Part shown: piece by piece, positions 14,675 to 20,950 of the stretch
How positions within the stretch are numbered: position 1 is the first letter of the stretch
Layout: each line of letters starts with the position of its first letter
Source: Candidatus Peribacterales bacterium
GTDB taxonomy: Bacteria > Patescibacteriota > Gracilibacteria > Peribacterales > Peribacteraceae
Length of the DNA stretch: 23,347 nucleotides
Assembly (NCBI GenBank): GCA_021731345.1
Contig: JAKFXO010000027.1
Coordinates: 1-23,347 of the forward strand
Reading direction: 5' to 3'
Notes under the pieces: generated by a model
The model's database searches: none
The model's input: the letters and a program-made list of their open reading frames with translations, nothing else
Told to the model about the DNA's origin: nothing
Made by a program: the position numbers and the translations under genes

Positions 14675-15781
14675 CTATTTCTTCTTTGAGGAATCGAAGT
14701 CGTACACTGCACGACCGACGCGGACGAAGTATGGCATCTTCTGGAGGTTCAGGCTGATCGTACCGACTTTGACGGTGCGCTGCTTAGAGACCTCTTCGAT
14801 GATCTGCTTCTTACTGAGCGCGCCCTTCTGCTTGAGGATGTTTTCGATGACATCGGCAACTGTACCTGGTTCGTAACCCCACTCACGAAGAGCGTAAAGA
14901 CCACGACCGACAAGAACGAACTGTGGGTAACGAATGAGCTCGTTGTGCACAGCCTGCACCGTAACGTTCTTATGATCGAAGCCAGCCTCCTTGATCGAGT
15001 TTGCGATCTCCATGAAGTGCATCGGACGACCCGACTTCTTGAGGATGATCTCGACTTTGTCGCGGATGGAACGTGGACGAACGAACCTCCACTCTGTGAG
15101 TCCCCAACCTTCTGGAATCTCTTTGAGACGCTCGTCGATAGAGAGACAGCTCACAATGAGCTCAGGAGACGGAACGCGTCCCTGGAACGCAGGCATGGCC
15201 TGAATGGAGCTGATGACCTCAGCAGCCTTCATACATGAGTGACGCTTGTTGAGGAACTTCACACCCATATCGACGATCGTCGAAATGTCATCCATCGAAA
15301 GGTTGCTCAGTCTCCAGAACGGCTTATAGGTCTGGCTGCGGCCTTCGCTCGCCATTTCGTTATCAATGGAGAAGGAAAGCTTCAGGATCGAACCGTCGAC
15401 CATCTGGCTTCCTGGGAGGCGCTTGAGAACGGACGACACGAGTTCTGTGGAGAGCATGAGTCCGCCGTGTGCACGGAGGATCCCCTTCGCCATGTCGTTC
15501 ACATCATTGAGGCGCGTGGTGCGAACCGTGCGCTTCAGCTTAGAGAGAGCGATGCTCTCGATCTGACGAATGCGCTCGCGTGTGACGTTGAAGTGCTTAC
15601 CAATCCTCTCGAGCGTCTGCTTGCTCTGGCCAGCCAGTGCGAAGCGGCGCTTGATCACCTCCGTCTCCTTCTGGGTGAGTACCAAGAAGAGGTCGCCGAG
15701 CAATTCCTGCAGATTCAGATTGAGCTGCGACTTCGCGGTTGCCGCTTGAGCGGTACCGTTGGAGGTGGTGGATGAAGACAT
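14675..15781 (-). CDS. sigma-70 region 4 / HARE-HTH transcription regulator
   Basis: This 368-residue protein has a DNA-binding sigma-70 region 4 near its N-terminus (about 36-86: LTQKETEVIKRRFALAG, then a helix-turn-helix LERIGKHFNVTRERIRQIESIAL). Sigma regions 2 and 3, needed for -10 recognition and melting, are absent. The middle (about 95-230) is a helical region of unknown fold. The C-terminal part holds a HARE-HTH-type winged helix at about 236-300 (IRDKVEIILKKSGRPMHFMEIANSI… LIRYPQFVLVGRGLYAL) and a second, similar unit at about 305-362 that ends FVRVGRAVYDF. HARE-HTH domains occur in RNA polymerase delta and chromatin-associated proteins. A role as a transcription regulator or RNAP-associated factor is inference. 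A structured leader precedes it; a terminator follows. Confidence 0.82.
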   Translation of the reverse strand: MSSSTTSNGTAQAATAKSQLNLNLQELLGDLFLVLTQKETEVIKRRFALAGQSKQTLERIGKHFNVTRERIRQIESIALSKLKRTVRTTRLNDVNDMAKGILRAHGGLMLSTELVSSVLKRLPGSQMVDGSILKLSFSIDNEMASEGRSQTYKPFWRLSNLSMDDISTIVDMGVKFLNKRHSCMKAAEVISSIQAMPAFQGRVPSPELIVSCLSIDERLKEIPEGWGLTEWRFVRPRSIRDKVEIILKKSGRPMHFMEIANSIKEAGFDHKNVTVQAVHNELIRYPQFVLVGRGLYALREWGYEPGTVADVIENILKQKGALSKKQIIEEVSKQRTVKVGTISLNLQKMPYFVRVGRAVYDFDSSKKK

Positions 15782-15803
15782 GCGGCGGAAGGGAGGAATT
15801 AAA

Positions 15804-15917
15804 CTATCTTGTTCTACCAGAACGTTGACAGAAAATAAAGTTAAACTTTCTTTCCTATCGCTCTGCGATGTTGCAGAAGCATGTCAACGTTTTTCGGCAG
15901 ATGAATGAGCAAGATAG
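15804..15917 (-). other. nested inverted-repeat leader (candidate structured RNA)
   Basis: In the 179-nt gap before the sigma-4/HARE gene, an outer 8-bp stem (15804-15811 with 15910-15917) encloses a 10-bp stem (AACGTTGACA 15821-15830 with TGTCAACGTT 15882-15891). That in turn encloses two perfect small hairpins (15837-15849 and 15857-15869). A competing hairpin, GTTCT/AGAAC at 15811-15823, overlaps both larger stems. This is a switch-like layout. Alternatively the two 10-bp arms are a pair of protein-binding sites. Confidence 0.5.
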
Positions 15918-15936
15918 GTCCCTGTTAAAGGAACGT

Positions 15937-15964
15937 ATAATATAATAATAAATAGCCTTGTCAA
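15937..15964 (-). promoter_or_regulatory. candidate distal promoter of the sigma-4/HARE gene
   Basis: On the minus strand a perfect TTGACA (15964-15959), overlapping the ruvX stop, is followed by a 16-bp A+T-rich spacer and TATTAT (15942-15937). It would give a leader of about 150 nt containing the nested repeats. A nearer alternative is CTGTCA (15831-15826), 17 bp, GATAGT (15808-15803). Confidence 0.5.
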
Positions 15965-16347
15965 TAGTCTTTTTTTCTCTGATCTAAGACCACAGAGAGC
16001 ATATCGCATGCAGCCTTGGCATCTGGATCTGTCCCTGGTGCAGTACCGTGGGTTGAGTACCGTTCATCAATGAGAGTGATAGGTAGCTCAAGCGCGCTTT
16101 TCAGCAGCTCAACAAGATCACGAACAAGGCTTGCCTGTTTCCCCTCTTCTCCTTGTGGTAGGCGCGGAAGACCAATGATGATCTCGGAAGCATTCTTTGC
16201 TTTTGCGAGCTCAGTAATACGAACCACGAGTTCCTCGGGTGTCCTATGACGAATGGTATCAAGCGCCATGACAAAGCCAGCTTTTGTATCAGCAAAAGCG
16301 ACTCCCGTGCGCCTGGTGCCTGCGTCGATACCGAGCAGGACAGACAT
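15961..16347 (-). CDS. ruvX: RuvX/YqgF-type Holliday junction resolvase-like nuclease
   Basis: RNase H-fold protein of 128 residues, linked in other bacteria to pre-16S rRNA 5' processing and Holliday-junction chemistry. Family motifs are visible: GIDAGTRRTGVAF near the N-terminus (first catalytic Asp at about 8), IIGLPRLPQGEEGKQA in the middle, and LIDERYSTHGA with the second acidic pair. The C-terminal KAACDMLSVVLDQRKKDY matches the usual 'DxxAAxxILQ' helix with its Asp. The gene starts 3 nt after the rpsT stop, so it is cotranscribed with a ribosomal protein, which fits an rRNA-processing role. The stop is TGA. Confidence 0.92.
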   Translation of the reverse strand: MSVLLGIDAGTRRTGVAFADTKAGFVMALDTIRHRTPEELVVRITELAKAKNASEIIIGLPRLPQGEEGKQASLVRDLVELLKSALELPITLIDERYSTHGTAPGTDPDAKAACDMLSVVLDQRKKDY

Positions 16348-16350
16348 CCC

Positions 16351-16620
16351 TTATTTCTTAGGGTTCGGGCTGACCATGCGGGAGAGAGCCGACTTCTTCT
16401 TTGCGGCGTTCTTCCAGTGGATGATGTTCTTCTTTGCGGCGGTGTCGATGGACTTGAAAGCAGCCGGAAGAACTTTTGCAGCTTCGGATTGCTTGCCCTC
16501 TTTGACGAGCTCCAAGATTTTCTTCATGTACGTCTTCATACCGGTTTTAAACGGCTGACGACGTGCGTTGCGCTCCTCGGACTGACGAGCGTGCTTGATG
16601 GAGGCTTTCAGAAGTGGCAT
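16351..16620 (-). CDS. rpsT: 30S ribosomal protein bS20
   Basis: Small, very basic 89-residue protein that binds 16S rRNA. It matches the bS20 pattern: the N-terminal MPLLKASIKHARQSEERNARRQ corresponds to the usual 'MPNIKSAIKRVRxxExxNxRNx', and the middle is an alpha-helical bundle (MKTYMKKILELVKEGKQSEAAKVL). The C-terminal KSIDTAAKKNIIHWKNAAKKKSALSRMV corresponds to 'KxIDKAAxKGxIHxNxAARxKSRL'. ruvX follows after 3 nt. A promoter-like TTGACT with 17-bp spacing lies upstream. No Shine-Dalgarno sequence is visible. Confidence 0.94.
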   Translation of the reverse strand: MPLLKASIKHARQSEERNARRQPFKTGMKTYMKKILELVKEGKQSEAAKVLPAAFKSIDTAAKKNIIHWKNAAKKKSALSRMVSPNPKK

Positions 16621-16644
16621 AAGAGTGTGCTTTAGAGCTCGGAG

Positions 16645-16673
16645 AGCGTAGGGAAAGGCGGAAACGAAGTCAA
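16645..16673 (-). promoter_or_regulatory. candidate rpsT-ruvX promoter
   Basis: On the minus strand TTGACT (16673-16668, five of six), a 17-bp spacer and TACGCT (16650-16645, three of six) predict a leader of about 17 nt before rpsT. Confidence 0.4.
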
Positions 16674-16688
16674 CTCTGGGTTTACGCT

Positions 16689-18173
16689 TTATTCTAGTTC
16701 GGGCGGCATCGGCGCCATGAAGGTGCTCGTGAAATCGTTCTGCAGATTCTCAAATGGCAGGAATTTCGGCTTTTCAACCGTGAATGGGGCTACTTCAGAT
16801 CGTGTACCGATGAAGTCTGCAGTGAAGAGCGGTTTGCCATCCAGCTTTCCTGAAGCTTTGACATTCACGACAAAATCTTTGAGAGAGTTGGTCAGTTTTG
16901 CTGATGCTCCTTCTATAGTGATGATGAGTTTGTAGTGCGGCAGGACGATGACGCCGCGGCTGATCTCCACCTTCTCCATGGAGAGAGTTGTGATATCGAG
17001 TTCAATGGAGCCTGCCAAGTTTCCTGTGTCAGGATCGGTGATCGTGAGATCAACGTACTTGGCGTTCATAGTTCCCTGTACCACGGTTTTCTCTCCGGAG
17101 GTGACAGTGAGAGTTTCACCGGTACGAGTGACGGTGACTGTCTGATTTGTCTTCTTGTCTGTGAGGACGAGAGTGAAATTCTTGTCTGTGCGCGTAAATG
17201 CGATGTGGCCGTTGAGAGTGCCTTTCTCGTCGAAGATGTCGCCATCGAAACCTGTGAGGTCATATGTTTTCGCATCGGCACTAATGATTCCTTTGACGGA
17301 ACCCATCGTTCGAAGGAACTCTGCATCATTCTTCGTGAGAGATTCCATCATCGTCTTCAGTTCCCCATTCGTACGCATCTGCGTTTCCCATGACGGACCG
17401 GATACCTCCTCTATATAGGTCAGAAAAGCGCGGACTGTTTCATGAACTTTCTTTTTGTCTGATTCGACACGTACATGAATCTGCCCGTCTTTTTCCGGCA
17501 AAAGTTCCACACCTTTCCAGAGGTGTGTACCGTTTCCAAGTTTTTCTAGTTGCTCCGGTGACATGTGAATGCCGCGCAGCGCGTTCGATAAAATCTCTTC
17601 AATTGGGGGCTGCGATATTTCACCACTGTCTCGTGGAAGGTCTTTAAGGATGACATCAAGTTCCTCAAATGTCTTGCCGTACCAATTCTTAGAAATGGCT
17701 TCAGGAAGCGAAAAAGGCGTAGGCAAGAAAGCAGGTGCGGTAGCATCGACTTTTTCAAAATTGATTGAGAGTGTTCGGTCGACGGCGCGTGCGTTCATGA
17801 GAGCGTACAGGCTGACTTGTTCAGATTTTCCAGTGCTTGGTGTTCCGGGTGGAACATCTGCTTTTACAATGAGAGTCACCGTTAGGTCAGCAGTTGGACT
17901 TTTCACATCTGTTGCATCGGACAGCATGGATGACGTGAGACTCAGCGATGCATTTCCTTTATAGCTTTCCGCTGCAGGAAGAATTTTGACATTCAGCGTC
18001 GTTGTCGTTTTTGCAATCAGCGGATGCTCGATGGTCACGGCATGCTCCATAAGGTGCATCATCATTCGTTCATGCATCTTTGTGAGAGCTTGATCGGCAC
18101 CGCTGTCCCCTCCCCCGCCGCAGGCAGAAAGAAGAACGCAGAGTGTGACGAGTGACAGACGGATGCGATGCAT
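16689..18173 (-). CDS. large predicted lipoprotein, function unknown
   Basis: Starting at ATG 18173 the protein has 494 residues. A classic lipoprotein signal (MHRIRLSLVTLCVLLSAC) has lipobox LSAC at 15-18, followed by a GGGGDSG linker. The mature part begins with a Met/His-rich helix (MHERMMMHLMEHAVTIEH) that could bind metal. Then come beta-rich stretches with a mid-protein helical region, and a long run of short beta-strands (about 300-470) of the type 'GTLNGHIAFTRTDKNFTLVLTDKKTNQTVTVTRTGETLTV', suggesting a beta-sheet barrel or repeat fold. I do not recognise the family. A longer start at 18308 would reach the glmS start and lacks a signal at its N-terminus. It is transcribed divergently from glmS. 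Confidence 0.75.
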   Translation of the reverse strand: MHRIRLSLVTLCVLLSACGGGGDSGADQALTKMHERMMMHLMEHAVTIEHPLIAKTTTTLNVKILPAAESYKGNASLSLTSSMLSDATDVKSPTADLTVTLIVKADVPPGTPSTGKSEQVSLYALMNARAVDRTLSINFEKVDATAPAFLPTPFSLPEAISKNWYGKTFEELDVILKDLPRDSGEISQPPIEEILSNALRGIHMSPEQLEKLGNGTHLWKGVELLPEKDGQIHVRVESDKKKVHETVRAFLTYIEEVSGPSWETQMRTNGELKTMMESLTKNDAEFLRTMGSVKGIISADAKTYDLTGFDGDIFDEKGTLNGHIAFTRTDKNFTLVLTDKKTNQTVTVTRTGETLTVTSGEKTVVQGTMNAKYVDLTITDPDTGNLAGSIELDITTLSMEKVEISRGVIVLPHYKLIITIEGASAKLTNSLKDFVVNVKASGKLDGKPLFTADFIGTRSEVAPFTVEKPKFLPFENLQNDFTSTFMAPMPPELE

Positions 18174-18200
18174 GGAAGTCAGGGGAAAACAGTGGCTTCT

Positions 18201-18247
18201 ACAGTACCATGAAATGATGCGCCCTATCTTCCTTATTATGGTACTAT
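18201..18247. promoter_or_regulatory. back-to-back extended -10 promoters forming an inverted repeat
   Basis: AGTACCAT (18203-18210) and ATGGTACT (18238-18245) form a perfect 8-bp inverted repeat. Rightward, TGG-TACTAT (-10 at 18242-18247) would serve glmS, with a leader of about 54 nt. Leftward, TGG-TACTGT (-10 at 18206-18201) would serve the lipoprotein, with a leader of about 21 nt. The -35 regions are poor, as is common with TGn-extended promoters. Confidence 0.4.
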
Positions 18248-18307
18248 CGGTCTGCACGGTAACGTTGCCGATGCGCGTTTGATATTTCTGCCATCCCAGA
18301 CACCACA

Positions 18308-20083
18308 ATGTGCGGAATCTTCGGATACATCGGCGAGAAAACTAATGCTGGCTCTCTCGTGATCAAGGGTCTCAAAAATCTTGAGTACCGTGGTTACGAT
18401 TCTTGGGGTGTCGCTATCCGCAAAGATGACGGTGCACTTCGTATTGGAAAAGACATTGGAAAGATCGGTGCTGTAAAGCCGGAAGACTATGCAGATACAT
18501 CGAGTCTTGCGATTGCACACTCACGTTGGGCAACGCACGGTGGTGTGACGAAAGAAAACGCACACCCGCACACCAGTTGTGATGATCGCATTGCCGTTGT
18601 GCATAACGGCATCATCGAGAACTATGTTGAGCTACGCACTGAACTGAAAGCGAAGGGCCATATCTTCAAATCTGAAACTGATACCGAGATCATCCCTCAC
18701 TTGATTGAGGAATTATTGAAGACTGGTTTGTCGCTACAGGAAGCCGTCCGTGCGGCATGTCTTCGTTTTACAGGACGTTACGCTGTTCTTGTCATGGATA
18801 AGCTTTCCAAGGGTCTTGTTGCCGCGCGCACCGGCTCACCACTCATTGTGGGAGTAGGGAAAAATGAGTACTTCGTCGCCTCGGACATCCCAGCGTTTTT
18901 GGAACACACACGCACCGTGAAATATTTGGACGATGGTGAAATGGTCGTCATCGAAGGTGGTGTCATCAAGTTCTTCGACATCGAATCCGGCAGCGAGCGA
19001 AGCAAGCGCGATGTCACGATTGATTGGGAGGTGAAAGATGCAGAGAAGGGAGAGTACGAGCACTACATGATGAAGGAGATCATGGATCAGAAAGATACGA
19101 TCCGCCGCGCGACACATCAGGATGACGCGGAGATCAACGAAGTCGCAAAGGCTATCGAGACGTGTCTCGGTTGTATTCTCACCGCGTGCGGCACGGCCGG
19201 TAAAGTGTGTATGGCTGCGGACTACTTTTTCTCAGTCGTCGCCAAGCGCCACGTGAACTTCACACCGGCGAGTGAGTTCCCGATCTTCCATCACTTCCTC
19301 AAGCCAGAGAGTCTTATCATTGTTGTGTCACAGAGTGGAGAGACCGCTGACGTCTTGGAGGCGATGAAAGTTGCGAAGGCTGCGAAGTCGAAAGTTCTTG
19401 CGATCGTGAATACGGAAGGCTCTAGCATTGCGCGTGCGGCCGACTACACGCTACTCATCAACGCAGGGCCAGAGAAAGCCGTTGCTTCCACCAAGGCTGC
19501 GACCGGACAGATGGCGGTGCTACTTCTTATCGCACACGCAGTTGCTGGAAAGTTGAACGCTGGACGCCTTCTCTTGCAGGAAACAGGAGGGCAGATCAAC
19601 GATATGTTGAACCCTCGCTACGTGCAGCATATTCAGAACGTTGCGGATGCGATCCATACACACGACAACATGTACATCATCGGAAAAGGTTGGAACTATC
19701 CGATGGCGATGGAAGCAGCGATCAAGATTCAGGAAGTGAGCTATATCCACGCCGAAGGTTTTGCCGCCGGTGAACTCAAGCACGGACCGATCGCACTCAT
19801 TGAAAAAGGAACGCCGTGTATCGCACTCATGGGTAATGATGAATTCACGAACGACATGCTCAGTAACATCATGGAGCTCAAGGCTCGCGGCGCGCTCATT
19901 ATCGGCATCGCACCGAAGAAGCACGATGTGTTCGATCATTGGATCAAAGTGCCGGATGCAGGAGCAGCGCAGCCGATCGTCAATATCATCCCCATCCAGA
20001 TTTTGGCTTATCTCCTAGCGATTGCGAGGGGTAGGGATCCGGATATGCCGAGGAATTTGGCGAAGTCGGTGACGGTGAAATAG
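18308..20083 (+). CDS. glmS: glutamine-fructose-6-phosphate aminotransferase (isomerising)
   Basis: Makes glucosamine 6-phosphate from fructose 6-phosphate and glutamine, the first step of UDP-GlcNAc and peptidoglycan synthesis. The 591-residue protein begins MCGIFGYIG with the N-terminal nucleophile Cys. The glutaminase domain continues with YRGYDSWGVAI, HSRWATHG and HNGIIENY. Two SIS sugar-isomerase domains follow (about 275-410, with ACGTAGK and VSQSGETADVLEA; about 440-591, with GFAAGELKHGPIALI). The C-terminal DPDMPRNLAKSVTVK is the family's usual ending. It is slightly shorter than the roughly 609 residues of E. coli GlmS. I see no glmS ribozyme in the short upstream region. It ends in TAG, 2 nt from the convergent stop. 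Its product links to mraY and the PBP in this window. Confidence 0.97.
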   Translation: MCGIFGYIGEKTNAGSLVIKGLKNLEYRGYDSWGVAIRKDDGALRIGKDIGKIGAVKPEDYADTSSLAIAHSRWATHGGVTKENAHPHTSCDDRIAVVHNGIIENYVELRTELKAKGHIFKSETDTEIIPHLIEELLKTGLSLQEAVRAACLRFTGRYAVLVMDKLSKGLVAARTGSPLIVGVGKNEYFVASDIPAFLEHTRTVKYLDDGEMVVIEGGVIKFFDIESGSERSKRDVTIDWEVKDAEKGEYEHYMMKEIMDQKDTIRRATHQDDAEINEVAKAIETCLGCILTACGTAGKVCMAADYFFSVVAKRHVNFTPASEFPIFHHFLKPESLIIVVSQSGETADVLEAMKVAKAAKSKVLAIVNTEGSSIARAADYTLLINAGPEKAVASTKAATGQMAVLLLIAHAVAGKLNAGRLLLQETGGQINDMLNPRYVQHIQNVADAIHTHDNMYIIGKGWNYPMAMEAAIKIQEVSYIHAEGFAAGELKHGPIALIEKGTPCIALMGNDEFTNDMLSNIMELKARGALIIGIAPKKHDVFDHWIKVPDAGAAQPIVNIIPIQILAYLLAIARGRDPDMPRNLAKSVTVK

Positions 20084-20085
20084 CT

Positions 20086-20607
20086 TTAGTTAGCATTCAG
20101 CCTTAATTCATCAATTTTGTCTTGAAAAGCAATAATCAAATCTTGGAGTATGCCTGCGATATAAACTTCTCCTTTATTGGAAGAATGCCCAGCTTCAATC
20201 GCCATTACTCTGAGGACTTCCAAATATTCTGACTCCTGAGGATTCGATTCGAGTGATGTTATATATCTATCTGTAACGCGCCCTCTTACTTCTGCCATGA
20301 TGCTTTCGCAGGCACGTTTTGCATCAGTAGTCTCAAAGAGATCTTGAGTGCCAATCACAGCCGATAAGTTTTGTAACGTACGCAAGGAGGCTGCTGTCAT
20401 GTTTGCTGATCGTAATTCTCTAAGAATACTTTGCTTCAATTCATGCCTGTCTTGATCGACGCCTGTTAAATTCTGCCAAAACTTGAACTGAGGGTCTGTT
20501 TCATCTGGGTCTTTTACAACTTCACGCTCTACTAATTTTTCCAGGGTTGATATATCAATTTCCTCTTCGTATAGCCGAAGCGTGTCTTGAATAATGCGTT
20601 CTTTCAT
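20086..20607 (-). CDS. orphan hypothetical protein, A+T-rich gene
   Basis: This 173-residue protein (from ATG 20607, MKERIIQDTL) is not recognised. It looks soluble, acidic and almost all helical, with heptad-like stretches (DTLRLYEEEIDISTLEKLVEREVV; LKQSILRELRSANMTAASLRTLQNLSAV; AGILQDLIIAFQDKIDEL), and lacks signal peptide or membrane segments. Its base composition differs from its neighbours: 45 of the 120 bases at 20101-20220 are G or C, against about half elsewhere. The start at 20607 is supported by a TTTAAT box 6 nt upstream; an alternative ATG is at 20625. Repeat copy 2 begins 74 nt upstream. It could be a recent acquisition or a fast-evolving gene; no toxin, nuclease or phage motif is visible. 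Confidence 0.65.
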   Translation of the reverse strand: MKERIIQDTLRLYEEEIDISTLEKLVEREVVKDPDETDPQFKFWQNLTGVDQDRHELKQSILRELRSANMTAASLRTLQNLSAVIGTQDLFETTDAKRACESIMAEVRGRVTDRYITSLESNPQESEYLEVLRVMAIEAGHSSNKGEVYIAGILQDLIIAFQDKIDELRLNAN

Positions 20608-20613
20608 ATGTAT

Positions 20614-20619
20614 ATTAAA
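20614..20619 (-). promoter_or_regulatory. -10 box of the orphan gene, leaderless spacing
   Basis: On the minus strand TTTAAT (five of six) ends 6 nt before the ATG at 20607. A TTGCTT 17 bp upstream is a weak -35. Confidence 0.4.
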
Positions 20620-20680
20620 AAGCATTTATAGATAAAAAGCAAGATCCGAAACTGTGTGCGGTGACGGAGAAGTAGGCATA

Positions 20681-20815
20681 TGTCCTTTCTTTGTCCGAGC
20701 GACAAAGAAAGGACCAAAGAAAACGCGTGCGCGCAGATACCCCGCCCGTTCGTTGAGACGAACGAGGCTTACCCGCAGTCCCCCACTGCTGCGCGCGCCA
20801 GCCCTTTGTATGTAG
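20681..20815 (+). repeat. structured dispersed repeat, copy 2
   Basis: Second copy of the three-hairpin unit at 2244-2378, same orientation, with differences at 20738, 20753, 20758, 20800, 20809 and 20814. The paired changes at 20753 and 20758 turn a C-G closing pair of hairpin II into T-A, keeping the stem (CGTTCGT/ACGAACG). Hairpin I (20682-20695 with 20701-20714) and hairpin III are unchanged. It lies between the orphan gene's promoter and the 3' end of the PBP gene. Confidence 0.85.
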
Positions 20816-20853
20816 CTTTTCTCATTATTTGGTTGGCATGGCTCACAAAAAGC

Positions 20854-20895
20854 GCGGCGAAGCGCGGGTCTTGCGGGTTCCCGCGCTGGAGCCGC
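20854..20895. repeat. G+C-rich compound hairpin beside repeat copy 2
   Basis: AGCGCGGG (20861-20868) pairs with CCCGCGCT (20880-20887) around an 11-nt loop. An outer GCGGC/GCCGC stem (20854-20858 with 20891-20895) extends it past small internal loops. It lies downstream of the PBP gene on the minus strand. No equivalent follows repeat copy 1. Confidence 0.6.
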
Positions 20896-20917
20896 ACCAT
20901 TAAGAGGAAAGAGAGTC

Positions 20918-20948
20918 CGTGAGAGGAAACCGTAGGTTTCCTTTCACG
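20918..20948 (-). terminator. 3' hairpin of the PBP gene (possible terminator)
   Basis: Positions 20918-20931 pair with 20935-20948 (14 bp including one G-T pair) around a 3-nt loop, starting 2 nt after the PBP stop on the minus strand. The downstream sequence is pyrimidine-rich (CTCTCTTTCCTCTT) rather than a clean T-run, so termination would be weak or Rho-assisted. Confidence 0.5.
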
Positions 20949-20950
20949 AA

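Noticed and set aside
18248..18307. glmS ribozyme/riboswitch upstream of glmS
   Set aside because: The leader is at most about 60-130 nt and shows neither the conserved ribozyme core nor its pseudoknot arms.
10877..20083. Reassignment of TAG to an amino acid in this organism
   Set aside because: TAG closes recA, glmS, nadK, the sigma-4/HARE gene, a lipoprotein and a hypothetical at expected protein ends, so it is an ordinary stop.
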